Shown: positions 38,537 to 47,823, numbered from the stretch's first letter. The stretch is DNA of 64,000 nt from Caminibacter mediatlanticus TB-2 (GCF_005843985.1 NZ_CP040463.1:280501-344500), one strand, 5' to 3'. The notes: generated by a model not told the origin, from the letters alone. Numbers and translations are program-made.

Positions 38537-39566
38537 ATGGATAACAAACTGGGATGAAGTTTGGAATGATAATTTTATACATCAATGGAATGAATGGATG
38601 GATAAATCTAAAACAGCTCATGTGTTTTTTAATCCAGATGTAGCAAAAGTATGGGTGGATACATTTATGCCTATTAGAGATATAAAACCAATGTTTTGTA
38701 TAGCAAAATATAATAACACTACAATTTTTTTACCTCTTATTTTGTGGAGGAAAAACTGGAAAAATGCTTTTATAAAATCAATTATTCCCTTGGGGTATTC
38801 AGATTATGATTATCATGACCCAATTATTATTGGAGATGAAATTAATATGAATTTATTTTGGGAAAAACTTATTGATAATATTTATAAAAATTTTTCTTAT
38901 GATGAGTTTTTTATAGATGGAATATATAATAATAATCTAATAGATAAAAATGTTTTTTTTAAAAGTGATATTGCTCCTTATATTGATTTAAGATGTTTTA
39001 ATACTTTTGATGATTTTTTAATGTCTTTGAAATCTAAAGCAAGGAATGATTATAAAAGACAATTAAAAAGACTTTCAGAAATTGGTAATATTGAGTATAA
39101 AGTTTTTTTGCTTGAAGAAAAAACTGAAGCTATTAATGAATTAAATGATATGTTGTATTTTCATTCTAAGAGATGGCCAAATGCATACAAAGCACCCTAT
39201 TATCATTTTAATCTCATAAATAATTTGTTAGATAAAAATTTGTTACATTTTTCTACTTTAAAATTAAATAATACTACAATCAGTTGGAATTTAAGTTTTA
39301 AATATAAAAAGAAATTTTATTTTTATATGCCTGCTTATAATGAAAAGTATAATAAATATTCTCCAGGAAAACTTATAATGTTTTTATCTTTGAAAGATTC
39401 TATTGAAAAAAATTTTTTAATATATGATTTATTAAAAGGAGCAGAAAACTATAAAAAACAGTTACCGGTTATCGAAAATGATTTATTTAATTTATATATT
39501 AAAAACACTAACTTATTATCAATTTTTAAATTTAAAATTAATTCTTTTAAAAGATTGATAAAATGA
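38526..39566 (+). CDS. GNAT/FemAB-type acyltransferase (PF13480-like)
   Basis: 346 residues. The pattern of a tryptophan-rich start (WDEVWND, then FFNPDVAKVWVDTFM), a central LKSKARNDYKRQLKRLSE helix and a C-terminal YNEKYNKYSPGKLIMFLS strand-helix matches the GNAT/FemAB group found in exopolysaccharide clusters. These proteins are thought to N-acylate amino sugars. The 11-base overlap with the PIG-L gene makes a deacetylase/acyltransferase pair likely: swap of acetyl for another acyl group on a sugar. That joint role is inference. Confidence 0.77.
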   Translation: MKFEWITNWDEVWNDNFIHQWNEWMDKSKTAHVFFNPDVAKVWVDTFMPIRDIKPMFCIAKYNNTTIFLPLILWRKNWKNAFIKSIIPLGYSDYDYHDPIIIGDEINMNLFWEKLIDNIYKNFSYDEFFIDGIYNNNLIDKNVFFKSDIAPYIDLRCFNTFDDFLMSLKSKARNDYKRQLKRLSEIGNIEYKVFLLEEKTEAINELNDMLYFHSKRWPNAYKAPYYHFNLINNLLDKNLLHFSTLKLNNTTISWNLSFKYKKKFYFYMPAYNEKYNKYSPGKLIMFLSLKDSIEKNFLIYDLLKGAENYKKQLPVIENDLFNLYIKNTNLLSIFKFKINSFKRLIK

Positions 39567-40687
39567 AAAATGTTTTAATAGCAATTCCTTGCTTATTAAT
39601 AGGTGGAACAGAATATCAAACATTATATACTGTAAAAGCTTTAATAGAAAGTAATTATAAGGTAACTGTAGTATGTTATTTTGAATATGATGAATATATA
39701 ATTGAATTATATAAAAAAGCAGGTGCTAAAGTAATATTATTAAGTCCAAATAAAAAAAGACCTGATTCAATTTTAAAAACTGCTAAATTTTTATTTGTAA
39801 ATTTTAAAAAAATTTTAAAAAAACAAAAATATGATGTGGTTCATATTCAATATATGGCACCTGGAAGTTTGGCTTTTTTGATATTTAAAGTGTTAGGAGT
39901 AAAAAAAATTATTGTTCATGTACATACTCCAGGTCATATATATAAAAATAAAAAAATCCCAAGATTGATTATGAAATTATCAAATGCTTTTGTTTGTGTA
40001 TCTAAGTCATCTGAAAAATCTTTTTTTGATGTTGAAGGAGAATTATTTAATACAACATTGATTGAAAATGGAAGAAAACATTTTACAATATATAATTGTA
40101 TAGAATTACCCAAAAAGATTGAGAAAAATTGTAATCAAACATTTACAATTGGTGTTGTTTCAAGATTGACATATGAAAAGGGAATAGATATTTTATTAAA
40201 TGCAATTTTTGAATTAAAGAAAAAAATAGAAAATTATAAAGTAGTTATAATAGGTGATGGATATGAAAAAGAGAAATTAGTAAAACTTACAAAAAAATTG
40301 CAAATTGAAGATAAAATAGAATGGAAAGGTTTTATTCCAAAAGAAAATTTATCAAACTATTATAGTATTTTTGATGTAGTTGTAATCCCTTCACGATTTG
40401 AAGGGTTTGGGCTTACTGCAATTGAAGCAATGAGTTATAAAATACCTGTAATAGCATCGAATGTTGATGGATTAAAAGAGATAATAAAAGATGGTGAAGA
40501 TGGGTTGTTGTTTAATAAAGAAGAGAGTAAAATACTTGCAGATAAAATATTACAAATATATAAAGATCAAAGATTAAAGAATAAATTAGGAGAGAATGCT
40601 TATGAAAAAGTTAAACAAAAATTTTCTTATGAAGTATATAAGAATAAAATAAATGAGTTATATGAAATCATAATTAAGGAGAAATAG
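39563..40687 (+). CDS. GT4 glycosyltransferase
   Basis: 374 residues with a complete GT-B layout. N-terminal IAIPCLLIGGTEYQTLYTVKAL, then the linker, then VVSRLTYEKGIDILL, VIIGDGYEKEKL and RFEGFGLTAIEAMSYKIPV with the E-x7-E pair. It transfers a sugar from a nucleotide donor to a lipid-linked acceptor; which sugar is unknown. It directly precedes the polymerase/ligase-type membrane protein. Confidence 0.84.
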   Translation: MKNVLIAIPCLLIGGTEYQTLYTVKALIESNYKVTVVCYFEYDEYIIELYKKAGAKVILLSPNKKRPDSILKTAKFLFVNFKKILKKQKYDVVHIQYMAPGSLAFLIFKVLGVKKIIVHVHTPGHIYKNKKIPRLIMKLSNAFVCVSKSSEKSFFDVEGELFNTTLIENGRKHFTIYNCIELPKKIEKNCNQTFTIGVVSRLTYEKGIDILLNAIFELKKKIENYKVVIIGDGYEKEKLVKLTKKLQIEDKIEWKGFIPKENLSNYYSIFDVVVIPSRFEGFGLTAIEAMSYKIPVIASNVDGLKEIIKDGEDGLLFNKEESKILADKILQIYKDQRLKNKLGENAYEKVKQKFSYEVYKNKINELYEIIIKEK

Positions 40688-40688
40688 T

Positions 40689-41981
40689 TTGTATTTTATA
40701 ATAAACCTTGGAGCATTTATTATTTTGACATTATATGCAATAAAATTGATGTTTTCAAAGCCAAGTAAAGTAAATTTTAAAATTATAAAGGAATATAATA
40801 TTTTATTAAATGGCCCTGAAAAATTTATATTATTTACAGCATTAACAGGAATGTTTGAGGTTGGTCCTTTTTCATCTTTAAGATTATTAGTTTGGATTTT
40901 AATAATACTTGCTGCTTTTTTATATTATAAAAAGATAGTTAAGTTTAATATAGTTTTTATAATGTATCTATTATTTTTGAGTTGGATAATTTTAGCTTCG
41001 GTTTGGGCTCCAAGTATAGAATACTCTATTAGGGTTTTTTTAAAGTATTTATATCCATTTTTATTGATGCTTTTTGTTGCAACTTATGTGCAATCTACTA
41101 AATTGATTTTTATTTTAATAAAATTATTAATATTAGAAGCTTTGATTTTTTCTATATTTTTAGGTGGTTTTATGACGAATATAATAGGGATATGGTATTT
41201 CTATTTTGGGGGATTATTTTGGCCTATGTCTACATTAGCTGATGTTTTATCTATTGCAGCTGCTTTATCTTTTGTTATGTGGTGGAAAACAGGTGAAAAG
41301 AAATATCTTTTTTTAATAGGTTGGTTTTTGCTTTCAGATGTTTTACAAAGTGTTAGAACAGGTCTTTTAGGTATTAGTGCAGTTTTAGTAATTGGTAGTT
41401 TTTTAAGATATAAAATAGTTTCGTTACCTTATATTTTTGGAGCAATAGCATTAGCAATTTCAATAATTTTATATGTTCCACAAGTAAAAAATAAAATGTT
41501 TTTTAATCCTTCAAAAGTTCAAACAGTAGAAGATATTATTAAAGCAGATAAGCAAGGTAATATAAATACAAGTATGCGATCTACAATGTGGAGTGTTTTA
41601 TTGAATAAATTTTATAAAAGTAATGAATTAGTAGGTTCCGGAACAGGTTCTGCACAGCATTATATGTATACAAATTTTGTATTTGGAGGGTTAAAAGCTA
41701 TTCATAGTGATTATGTGCAGATGTTATGTGATGTTGGTAGAATAGGTTTAAGTTTATATTTAATGTTTTTTTTGTTTTTTATTTTGTATGTAAATAAATT
41801 ATTATTTTTTAAACCTAAAAATTATTTAAATATAAGTGCAATTTCTGGTTTTTTAACTTATATAGCAGTGTTAGTGTCTATGGGATTTGATAATGTTGTA
41901 AACTATAGTTTTGCTACTCATTCATATCCTTTTTTATTTATTGGGTTGTTTTTTGCATATAAAAATTTAAGGGGGGAATAG
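40689..41981 (+). CDS. O-antigen polymerase/ligase-family membrane protein (region II)
   Basis: 430 residues, about ten to twelve membrane helices, TTG start at 40689 with AGGAG at 40677-40681. The large periplasmic loop near residues 265-345 holds the arginine and histidine-rich motif area (TSMRSTMWSVLL and KAIHSDYVQMLCDVGRIGL), typical of the WaaL/Wzy (PF04932) superfamily. It could polymerise region II repeat units (Wzy) or ligate them. Because Wza/Wzc genes are present, polymerase is the better guess. It overlaps the next GTG start by one base. Confidence 0.83.
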   Translation: MYFIINLGAFIILTLYAIKLMFSKPSKVNFKIIKEYNILLNGPEKFILFTALTGMFEVGPFSSLRLLVWILIILAAFLYYKKIVKFNIVFIMYLLFLSWIILASVWAPSIEYSIRVFLKYLYPFLLMLFVATYVQSTKLIFILIKLLILEALIFSIFLGGFMTNIIGIWYFYFGGLFWPMSTLADVLSIAAALSFVMWWKTGEKKYLFLIGWFLLSDVLQSVRTGLLGISAVLVIGSFLRYKIVSLPYIFGAIALAISIILYVPQVKNKMFFNPSKVQTVEDIIKADKQGNINTSMRSTMWSVLLNKFYKSNELVGSGTGSAQHYMYTNFVFGGLKAIHSDYVQMLCDVGRIGLSLYLMFFLFFILYVNKLLFFKPKNYLNISAISGFLTYIAVLVSMGFDNVVNYSFATHSYPFLFIGLFFAYKNLRGE

Positions 41982-42928
41982 TGTTTAGTGTAATAATTCC
42001 ACTTTACAATAAAGAAGAATATATAAAAAGAGCTATAAATTCTGTATTAAATCAAACTTTTCAACAGTTTGAAATAATTATTGTTAATGATGGATCAACT
42101 GATAGGAGTGTGGAAAAAGTAAAAGAGATAAAAGATTCAAGAGTAAGATTAATTAATCAAGAAAATCAAGGGGTTTCAGCAGCAAGAAATAGAGGAATAA
42201 AAGAAGCAAAATATGATTTTATAGCATTTTTAGATGCAGATGATGAATGGGAAAAAGATTATTTAAAAACAATAGTAACTTTGATAAAAAAATATCCAGA
42301 ATGTAAAGTATTTGCAACTAATTATAAAATAGTGGAATCTAATGGAAATATAAGATATCCTCGAATAAATGGGTTACCAAAAAATTTTAAAGAAGGAGTA
42401 ATAAGTAGTGAGACTTATTTTGAAGTCGCTTCTAAATCTGATCCAATTTTGTGTTCATCTACAGTATGTGTAGTAAAAAATGCAATAAATAAGATTGGAG
42501 GATTTCCTGTAGGAGTTAAAGGAGGTGAAGATTTAATAACTTGGGCTAAATTAATGACAAAGAATAAATTAGCATTTAATTATAAAAAACATTTAGCAAT
42601 TTTTTATCGAAATACTAATATAAAAAATGACAATAATTCAAAAAATTATAGAATAGTAAGTTATGATAAAGATATTGTGGCAAAAGAATTAATGAAATTA
42701 TATAAGGAATATCAATTAGAGGGGTTAAAACAATATATAGCTTATTGGTTTAAAATTAAAATAAATATCTTTTTAAGAGCAAAAGAATATGAATTAGCTA
42801 AAAAAGAGTTTATTTTTTTTAAAAAATATTCAAAGAAAAATTTTAAATTTTTCTTTTATTTGTTTTTATTGAATTCTCCTGTTTTTATAAAAAAATTAAT
42901 AATAAAAAATTTGTGGGGTGAATTATAA
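41981..42928 (+). CDS. GT2 glycosyltransferase
   Basis: 315 residues, GTG start with a GGGGGG Shine-Dalgarno at 41971-41976. GT-A fold: FSVIIPLYNKEEYIKRAINS, VNDGSTDRS, and the DADDEW metal site (near residues 85-90). The C-terminal third is basic and helical and may touch the membrane. Donor unknown. It shares the EpsJ/WcaA-like form found in capsule clusters. One-base overlaps on both sides point to coupled translation. Confidence 0.83.
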   Translation: MFSVIIPLYNKEEYIKRAINSVLNQTFQQFEIIIVNDGSTDRSVEKVKEIKDSRVRLINQENQGVSAARNRGIKEAKYDFIAFLDADDEWEKDYLKTIVTLIKKYPECKVFATNYKIVESNGNIRYPRINGLPKNFKEGVISSETYFEVASKSDPILCSSTVCVVKNAINKIGGFPVGVKGGEDLITWAKLMTKNKLAFNYKKHLAIFYRNTNIKNDNNSKNYRIVSYDKDIVAKELMKLYKEYQLEGLKQYIAYWFKIKINIFLRAKEYELAKKEFIFFKKYSKKNFKFFFYLFLLNSPVFIKKLIIKNLWGEL

Positions 42929-43845
42929 TGAGTAACATACCAATTTTAATTTTTTCTTATATTAGATTAAATGAATTAAAGTTAACAATTGAGTCTTTAT
43001 TAAATAATAAAGATATTGATAAATATTATATTTTTATTTTTAATGATTATGTCAAAAATTTGGATGATAAAAATAAAATGATACAAGTTAGAAGATATAT
43101 TGAAAATTTAGAGAAAGAAAAAAAGTTTAAAAATTTAAAAATAATATTTAGAGAAGAAAATTATGGATTAGCTAAAAATATAATTGAAGGGGTTACTGAG
43201 ATTATAAATATTTATGGAAAAGTTATTGTTCTTGAAGATGATTTGATATTATCAAATAATTTTTTATGTTATATGAAAAAGGCTTTAAATCATTATGAGG
43301 ATGATGAAAATATTTTTTCAATATCTGGATATACTATGCCATTAAAAAGATTAGAAAACTATGAATATGATTCATATTTAGCACTTAGACCTTCCTCTTG
43401 GGGATGGGCTACTTGGAAAGATAGGTGGAATAAAGTCGATTGGGATGTCTCAGATTTTAATAATTTTATTAAAAATAGAGATAATATTAAAGCTTTCAAT
43501 AAAGGGGGTGTAGATTTAAGTAGAATGCTTAAGCATTATATGAAAGGTAAAAATAATTCGTGGGCTATTAGATGGGCTTATGGTATGTTTAAAAATGGAC
43601 AATATTGTGTATATCCTAAAATTTCTAAAGTTCAAAATATTGGATTTGGTTTAAATGCTACACATTGTAAAGGTATAAATATATACAAAACTAAATTAGA
43701 TAATACAAATAAATGTAATTTTAGATTTGTAAAAAATTTGATAGATGAACAAATTTTAAAAGAGTTTAAATATCAATATAGTTATCAAAATAAATTAATT
43801 AAAAGAATAAAATATTATTTTGGAAAGTTTTTCAATGAAGACTAA
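42928..43845 (+). CDS. GT-A type glycosyltransferase (GT2/GNT-I-like)
   Basis: 305 residues. PILIFSYIRLNELKLTIESL at the start, FREENYGLAKNI, and a VLEDDLILSNNF metal site near residues 106-117 show a GT-A fold of the group that resembles GNT-I. RPSSWGWATWKDRW (around residue 152) is a conserved tryptophan-rich segment of bacterial members. Acts on an unknown acceptor. It overlaps the following ATG by 11 bases. Confidence 0.77.
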   Translation: MSNIPILIFSYIRLNELKLTIESLLNNKDIDKYYIFIFNDYVKNLDDKNKMIQVRRYIENLEKEKKFKNLKIIFREENYGLAKNIIEGVTEIINIYGKVIVLEDDLILSNNFLCYMKKALNHYEDDENIFSISGYTMPLKRLENYEYDSYLALRPSSWGWATWKDRWNKVDWDVSDFNNFIKNRDNIKAFNKGGVDLSRMLKHYMKGKNNSWAIRWAYGMFKNGQYCVYPKISKVQNIGFGLNATHCKGINIYKTKLDNTNKCNFRFVKNLIDEQILKEFKYQYSYQNKLIKRIKYYFGKFFNED

Positions 43846-44935
43846 ATTATTATTTATTTTACATACTCCTCCACCAAATCATGGAGCAGCAAAAGTTGGA
43901 GAATTTATTGTTAATAGTAAAAAAATAAATAATTCATTTGAATGTAAGTTTATTTCTATTAAATCTTCTGATAATATTGGTGATATTGGAAAAATACAAT
44001 TTAAAAAGTTTTTTAGAATAGTTGAGCTATATTTTAAGATATTAAAAGAATTAATTATAATTAAACCAGATAAAATTTATTTTACATCTTCGATAAAATC
44101 GGTTGCTTTTTATAGAGATTTATTATTATCAACACTTTGGAAAACATATAAAAAATTTAAAAAATGTGATATTTATTATCATTATCATACTAAAGGTGTA
44201 AACGAATATATTTCTAAGTCACAATTAAATAAAAAACTTACTAATTTTTTTGTGAAAGATACAAATATTATTTTGTTATCTCCTATGTTAAAAAAAGATA
44301 TTGAAGGGTTATCAAGTTATAAAAATATTTATTATTTGCCAAATGGTGTTGAAAATAATTTAACTGAAGAAGAATTTGAAAAAAGTTTGATTAAATATAA
44401 AAAAAATCAAATAAATATGTTATTTTTATCTAATATGATTAAATCAAAAGGCTATTTTGATGTAGTATTATTAGCAAAAGATTTAAGACAAGAAAATGTG
44501 ATATTTCATTTTGCTGGTGGATGGCAAAATGAAAGTGATAAAAATGAGTTTTTTGAATTTATTGAAAAAAATAATTTAAAAAATATAATTTTTCATGGTT
44601 ATGTAAGTGGTAAAAAGAAAAAAGAGTTGTTTTTAAATTCTCATTTTTTAATTTATCCTTCAAAAAATGATGCTTTCCCGCTTACTTTATGTGAATCTTT
44701 ATCTTATGGGATTCCTGTTATTGCAAGCGATGAAGGTTCAATTCCTTATATTATAGATAAAAATAGTGGAGTTATAATAAGAAATATAAATACAAAAAAT
44801 TTAAAAAATGCTTTTTATGAAGCAAAGAAAAATTTGTTAAATAAAGAAACTGCTAAATACTGCAGAAAAAGATATTTAGAAAATTTTACATTAGAAAAAT
44901 TTGAAGATAATTTAATTAATATTTTAAAAGGATAA
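43835..44935 (+). CDS. GT4 glycosyltransferase
   Basis: 366 residues from the ATG at 43835; an upstream TTG (43820) lies inside the previous gene and is less likely. GT-B fold with FILHTPPPNHGAAKVGEFIV at the N-terminus (a glycine-alanine loop), FLSNMIKSKGYFDV and SKNDAFPLTLCESLSYGIPV, where the second E of the donor motif is present and the first is replaced by D. Sugar donor unknown. It is the last GT4 gene before the WecG/TagA enzyme. Confidence 0.8.
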   Translation: MKTKLLFILHTPPPNHGAAKVGEFIVNSKKINNSFECKFISIKSSDNIGDIGKIQFKKFFRIVELYFKILKELIIIKPDKIYFTSSIKSVAFYRDLLLSTLWKTYKKFKKCDIYYHYHTKGVNEYISKSQLNKKLTNFFVKDTNIILLSPMLKKDIEGLSSYKNIYYLPNGVENNLTEEEFEKSLIKYKKNQINMLFLSNMIKSKGYFDVVLLAKDLRQENVIFHFAGGWQNESDKNEFFEFIEKNNLKNIIFHGYVSGKKKKELFLNSHFLIYPSKNDAFPLTLCESLSYGIPVIASDEGSIPYIIDKNSGVIIRNINTKNLKNAFYEAKKNLLNKETAKYCRKRYLENFTLEKFEDNLINILKG

Positions 44936-44937
44936 GT

Positions 44938-45657
44938 ATGAAAACACTTAATATTTTAGGATATGATGTTTTTATAGAATCTCTTGATAAAATAAAACTT
45001 AAAGATAAAATAATAATTAATACAATAAATCCTCATTCTTATGTTGTAGCTAAAAATGACAATTTTTTTAAAAAAGCTTTGAAAAATTCTGATGTTCTAA
45101 TTCCTGATGGTAGTGGGATTGTTTTAGCAGCTAATTTTTTATATGGAGAAAAAATAAAAAAAATTGCAGGTGCTGATTTACATGAGTTTCTATTGCAGAA
45201 AATAAATAATGAAAATGGAAAAGTGTTTTATTTAGGCTCTTCACAAAATACATTAAATAAAATAAAAGAAAGAATAAAAAATGAATATCCTAATATATTA
45301 GTCGAAACTTTTTCTCCACCATATAAACCAGAGTTTAATGAGGAAGAAAATTTAGAGATGATTACAAAAATAAATAGTTTTAAACCAGATGTTTTATTTG
45401 TGGGAATGACGGCACCAAAGCAGGAAAAATGGTTAGAAGCTAATAAAGATAAATTAAATTTTAAAATAGCTGCATGTATTGGTGCTGTGTTTGATTTTTA
45501 TGCGGGAACTGTCAAGAGACCGTCACAATTTTGGATTAATATGCATTTAGAATGGTTGCCAAGATTTTTAAAAGAGCCAAAAAGGCTTTGGAGAAGAAAT
45601 TTTATTTCTACTCCTATTTTTATCAAAGATACCCTTTTAGCTAAAATAAACTTATAA
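44938..45657 (+). CDS. WecG/TagA/CpsF-family glycosyltransferase
   Basis: 239 residues, the normal length for GT26. Members transfer ManNAc or ManNAcA (TagA, WecG) or glucose to undecaprenyl-linked GlcNAc. Signatures: NTINPHSYVVAKND, LIPDGSGIVLAANFL, FLGSSQNTL, FVGMTAPKQEKWL and KRPSQFWINMHLEWLPR followed by the EPKRLWRR tail. WecB in the same cluster makes UDP-ManNAc, so ManNAc transfer is a sensible inference. Its last 6 bases overlap the end of the convergent - strand gene. Confidence 0.9.
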   Translation: MKTLNILGYDVFIESLDKIKLKDKIIINTINPHSYVVAKNDNFFKKALKNSDVLIPDGSGIVLAANFLYGEKIKKIAGADLHEFLLQKINNENGKVFYLGSSQNTLNKIKERIKNEYPNILVETFSPPYKPEFNEEENLEMITKINSFKPDVLFVGMTAPKQEKWLEANKDKLNFKIAACIGAVFDFYAGTVKRPSQFWINMHLEWLPRFLKEPKRLWRRNFISTPIFIKDTLLAKINL

Positions 45658-46539
45658 TCCTTTTCTTCCAATCATTACTTGAATTGTTTTGATAATTGTT
45701 TTAATTTCAAGTTTTAGTGACCAATTTTTAATATAATATAAATCATACATAAGTTTTTGTCTTGTGTCTTCCAAATTTTTTCCATAAGGATAATTTACCT
45801 GTGCCCATCCTGTAATTCCAGGAGCAATTATATGTCTTTGATGATAATATGGCCATACTTTTTCATAATTTTTTACAAGTTCACTCCATTCAGCTCTTGG
45901 GCCTATTAAATGCATTTCTCCTTTAAAAACATTAATTAGCTGAGGTAATTCATCTATTCTTGTTTGTCGCATAAATGCTCCCCAAGGAAAAATACGAGGG
46001 TCATTTTCTTGAGTATAATGATTAAAATAATCTATATTTGTTCTCATGCTTCTAAATTTATAACAAGTAAATTCTTTTCCATCTTTACCTATTCTTTTTT
46101 GAGTAAATAAAATTGGACCATCTGGGGACTCTTTTTTGATTCTATACATCGAATATAAAATAATAGGAAAAGTTAAAATCAATAAACATCCCCCTACAAA
46201 AAAATCAATAATTCTTTTTTGTATATATTGAAATTTATTCAGAGGTTTTATGTTTTTAATTTCGAATTTTTCTTCAAAATTTTCTGGTGAAGGAATATAA
46301 AGTTTGTGTAAAAATTCTTCTAAAAAATTTTCTATGTTAAATATTTTTTTATTTTTTAAATTTTCTAAGAATTTTTTTTCTTCGTCAGTTAATTGAATTT
46401 CATTTAAAATAATCCAATTGTGTTTTTGAATAAGCTTTTTATCAAAATTTAATATATATTTAATTTCATTAATTCCAAATTTCTTTAATTGATTTTTGTC
46501 TAAATCATTAAAAATATATTTATTTCCTATACAAAGCAT
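45652..46539 (-). CDS. Undecaprenyl-phosphate sugar phosphotransferase, only - strand gene
   Basis: 295 residues on the - strand. The N-terminal 95 residues are soluble, lysine and glutamate rich and lack the multi-helix domain of full WbaP/WcaJ. One membrane helix follows (residues about 108-130), then the phosphoglycosyltransferase core: FTQKRIGKDGKEFTCYKFRSM, TRIDELPQLINVFKGEM, GPRAEW and GITGWAQVNYPYG. It begins a glycan by loading hexose-1-phosphate on undecaprenyl phosphate. The start follows GGGGGG about 9 bases upstream. Facing the rest of the cluster, it may be expressed independently. It overlaps the GT26 gene tail to tail. Confidence 0.87.
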   Translation of the reverse strand: MLCIGNKYIFNDLDKNQLKKFGINEIKYILNFDKKLIQKHNWIILNEIQLTDEEKKFLENLKNKKIFNIENFLEEFLHKLYIPSPENFEEKFEIKNIKPLNKFQYIQKRIIDFFVGGCLLILTFPIILYSMYRIKKESPDGPILFTQKRIGKDGKEFTCYKFRSMRTNIDYFNHYTQENDPRIFPWGAFMRQTRIDELPQLINVFKGEMHLIGPRAEWSELVKNYEKVWPYYHQRHIIAPGITGWAQVNYPYGKNLEDTRQKLMYDLYYIKNWSLKLEIKTIIKTIQVMIGRKGL

Positions 46540-46572
46540 ATAATTTGACCCCCCCTATTTATTGTTCGTAGT

Positions 46573-46578
46573 ATTATA
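46573..46578 (-). promoter_or_regulatory. Candidate -10 box of the - strand phosphotransferase
   Basis: On the - strand, TATAAT (ATTATA on the + strand) lies about 34 bases before the start codon. The 103-base divergent gap also has a purine-rich tract (reverse complement of 46597-46611) and must hold the + strand promoter for the epimerase. A TAAAAT near 46617 is a weak candidate for that. Confidence 0.4.
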
Positions 46579-46642
46579 TAAATAAAAAATAACAAAATCC
46601 TTTCCCCTTTTTATGATAAAATTGTATCAAAAAAGGTGTACG

Positions 46643-47689
46643 ATGAAAATATTAATTACAGGGACAGCAGGGTTTATAGGATATCATTTAGCAAATAGGC
46701 TAATTAGTAGAGGTGATGAAGTAATAGGACTTGATAGTATAAATGATTATTATGATGTTAATTTAAAATATGGAAGATTAGAAACTGCTGGAATTAATAG
46801 AGATGAAATAGAATATAATAAATTAGTTGAGAGTAAAAAATATCCAAATTATAAATTTATAAAACTAAATCTTGAAGACAGAGAAAATTTATTTAAATTA
46901 TTTGAAAAAGAAAAATTTGATAAAGTATGTCATTTAGCAGCCCAAGCTGGTGTTAGATATTCTCTTACAAATCCATATGCTTATATTGATAGTAATGTAG
47001 TGGGTCATATGAATATTCTTGAAGCAGTTAGACACAATGGAGTTAAAGCACTAAGCTATGCAAGTAGTTCATCTGTATATGGACTTAACAAAAAACAACC
47101 TTTTTCAACTGATGATAATGTAGACCATCCAATTTCTCTTTATGCAGCTACTAAAAAAAGTAATGAGCTTATGAGTCATACATATTCATATCTTTATAAT
47201 ATACCAACAACAGGTCTTAGATTTTTTACAGTTTATGGCCCCTGGGGAAGGCCAGATATGGCACTGTTTAAATTTGTAAAAAATATCCTTGAAGATAAGC
47301 CAATTGATGTATATAATTATGGAAAGATGCAAAGAGATTTTACTTATATTGATGATATAGTAGAAGGACTTGTTAGAGTTATTGATAATCCACCAAAACC
47401 AAATCCAAATTGGGAAGGAAACCCAAGTGAAAGTATAGCGCCATATAAGATATATAACATAGGAAATGGTTCTCCTGTGAAACTTATGGATTTTATTGGA
47501 GCTATTGAAGAGATTTTAGGAAAAGAAGCAAAGAAAAATTTAATGCCAATTCAACCAGGAGATGTCCCAAGTACATATGCAGATACGACAGATTTAGAGA
47601 GAGATTTAGGATATAAACCATATACTCCAATTAAAGAAGGTGTGACTAAATTTATTGAATGGTATAAAAATTTTTATAAAATTTCTTAA
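46643..47689 (+). CDS. UDP-glucuronate 4-epimerase-type NAD-dependent epimerase
   Basis: 348 residues from the ATG at 46643. An in-frame ATG at 46613 lies within the promoter/RBS zone (AAAAAGG at 46630-46636) and is unlikely. Extended SDR: ILITGTAGFIGYHLANRL at the start, HLAAQAGVRYSL, SSSSVYG and YAATKKSNE (YxxxK), FFTVYGPWGRPDMA and QRDFTYIDDI. This combination is diagnostic for the UDP-glucuronate 4-epimerase (LpsL/Cap1J/WbnF) group, giving UDP-galacturonate. It would use the product of Ugd at 9869-11035. Its separate position, 36 kb from ugd, ties the two regions together. Confidence 0.9.
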   Translation: MKILITGTAGFIGYHLANRLISRGDEVIGLDSINDYYDVNLKYGRLETAGINRDEIEYNKLVESKKYPNYKFIKLNLEDRENLFKLFEKEKFDKVCHLAAQAGVRYSLTNPYAYIDSNVVGHMNILEAVRHNGVKALSYASSSSVYGLNKKQPFSTDDNVDHPISLYAATKKSNELMSHTYSYLYNIPTTGLRFFTVYGPWGRPDMALFKFVKNILEDKPIDVYNYGKMQRDFTYIDDIVEGLVRVIDNPPKPNPNWEGNPSESIAPYKIYNIGNGSPVKLMDFIGAIEEILGKEAKKNLMPIQPGDVPSTYADTTDLERDLGYKPYTPIKEGVTKFIEWYKNFYKIS

Positions 47690-47713
47690 AAAAGTATAAA
47701 GTAAATTTTGTTT

Positions 47714-47743
47714 TTACCGATAATACTTATGACCCCTTTTCAT
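47714..47743 (-). other. Possible micro-ORF on the - strand between epimerase and wza
   Basis: In the 134-base gap before wza, the - strand has AAAAAAAGGGAAAGG directly followed by ATG and a nine-codon ORF (MKRGHKYYR then stop). It shares the AAAGGATGAAAAGGGG core with the micro-ORF before gmm (26459). A TATAAT is also present on this strand upstream (within 47767-47775). It may only be a chance match of purine-rich DNA. Confidence 0.25.
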
Positions 47744-47769
47744 CCTTTCCCTTTTTTTATTATTTATAT

Positions 47770-47820
47770 TATAATTCTGACAATTCTTTATATATTTAGT
47801 TTTGTAATGTTTAAGGGGAT
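47770..47820 (+). promoter_or_regulatory. Candidate promoter and RBS of the wza-wzc operon
   Basis: TATAAT at 47770-47775 is preceded by a T-rich stretch and no clear -35 box. A second weaker box (TGTAAT, 47803-47808) lies closer. AAGGGGATAGG before the ATG at 47824 is a strong ribosome-binding site. Confidence 0.45.
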
Positions 47821-47823
47821 AGG

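Noticed and set aside
47680-47709. Inverted AAAATTT/AAATTTT after the epimerase as terminator
   Set aside because: Arms are only A and T in DNA that is mostly A and T; expected by chance.
26448-47755. GGGGAAAGG motif at several gaps as a regulatory repeat
   Set aside because: The same purine-rich sequence precedes many start codons here (for example galE) and is explained as a Shine-Dalgarno; only the two MKRG micro-ORF contexts were kept.
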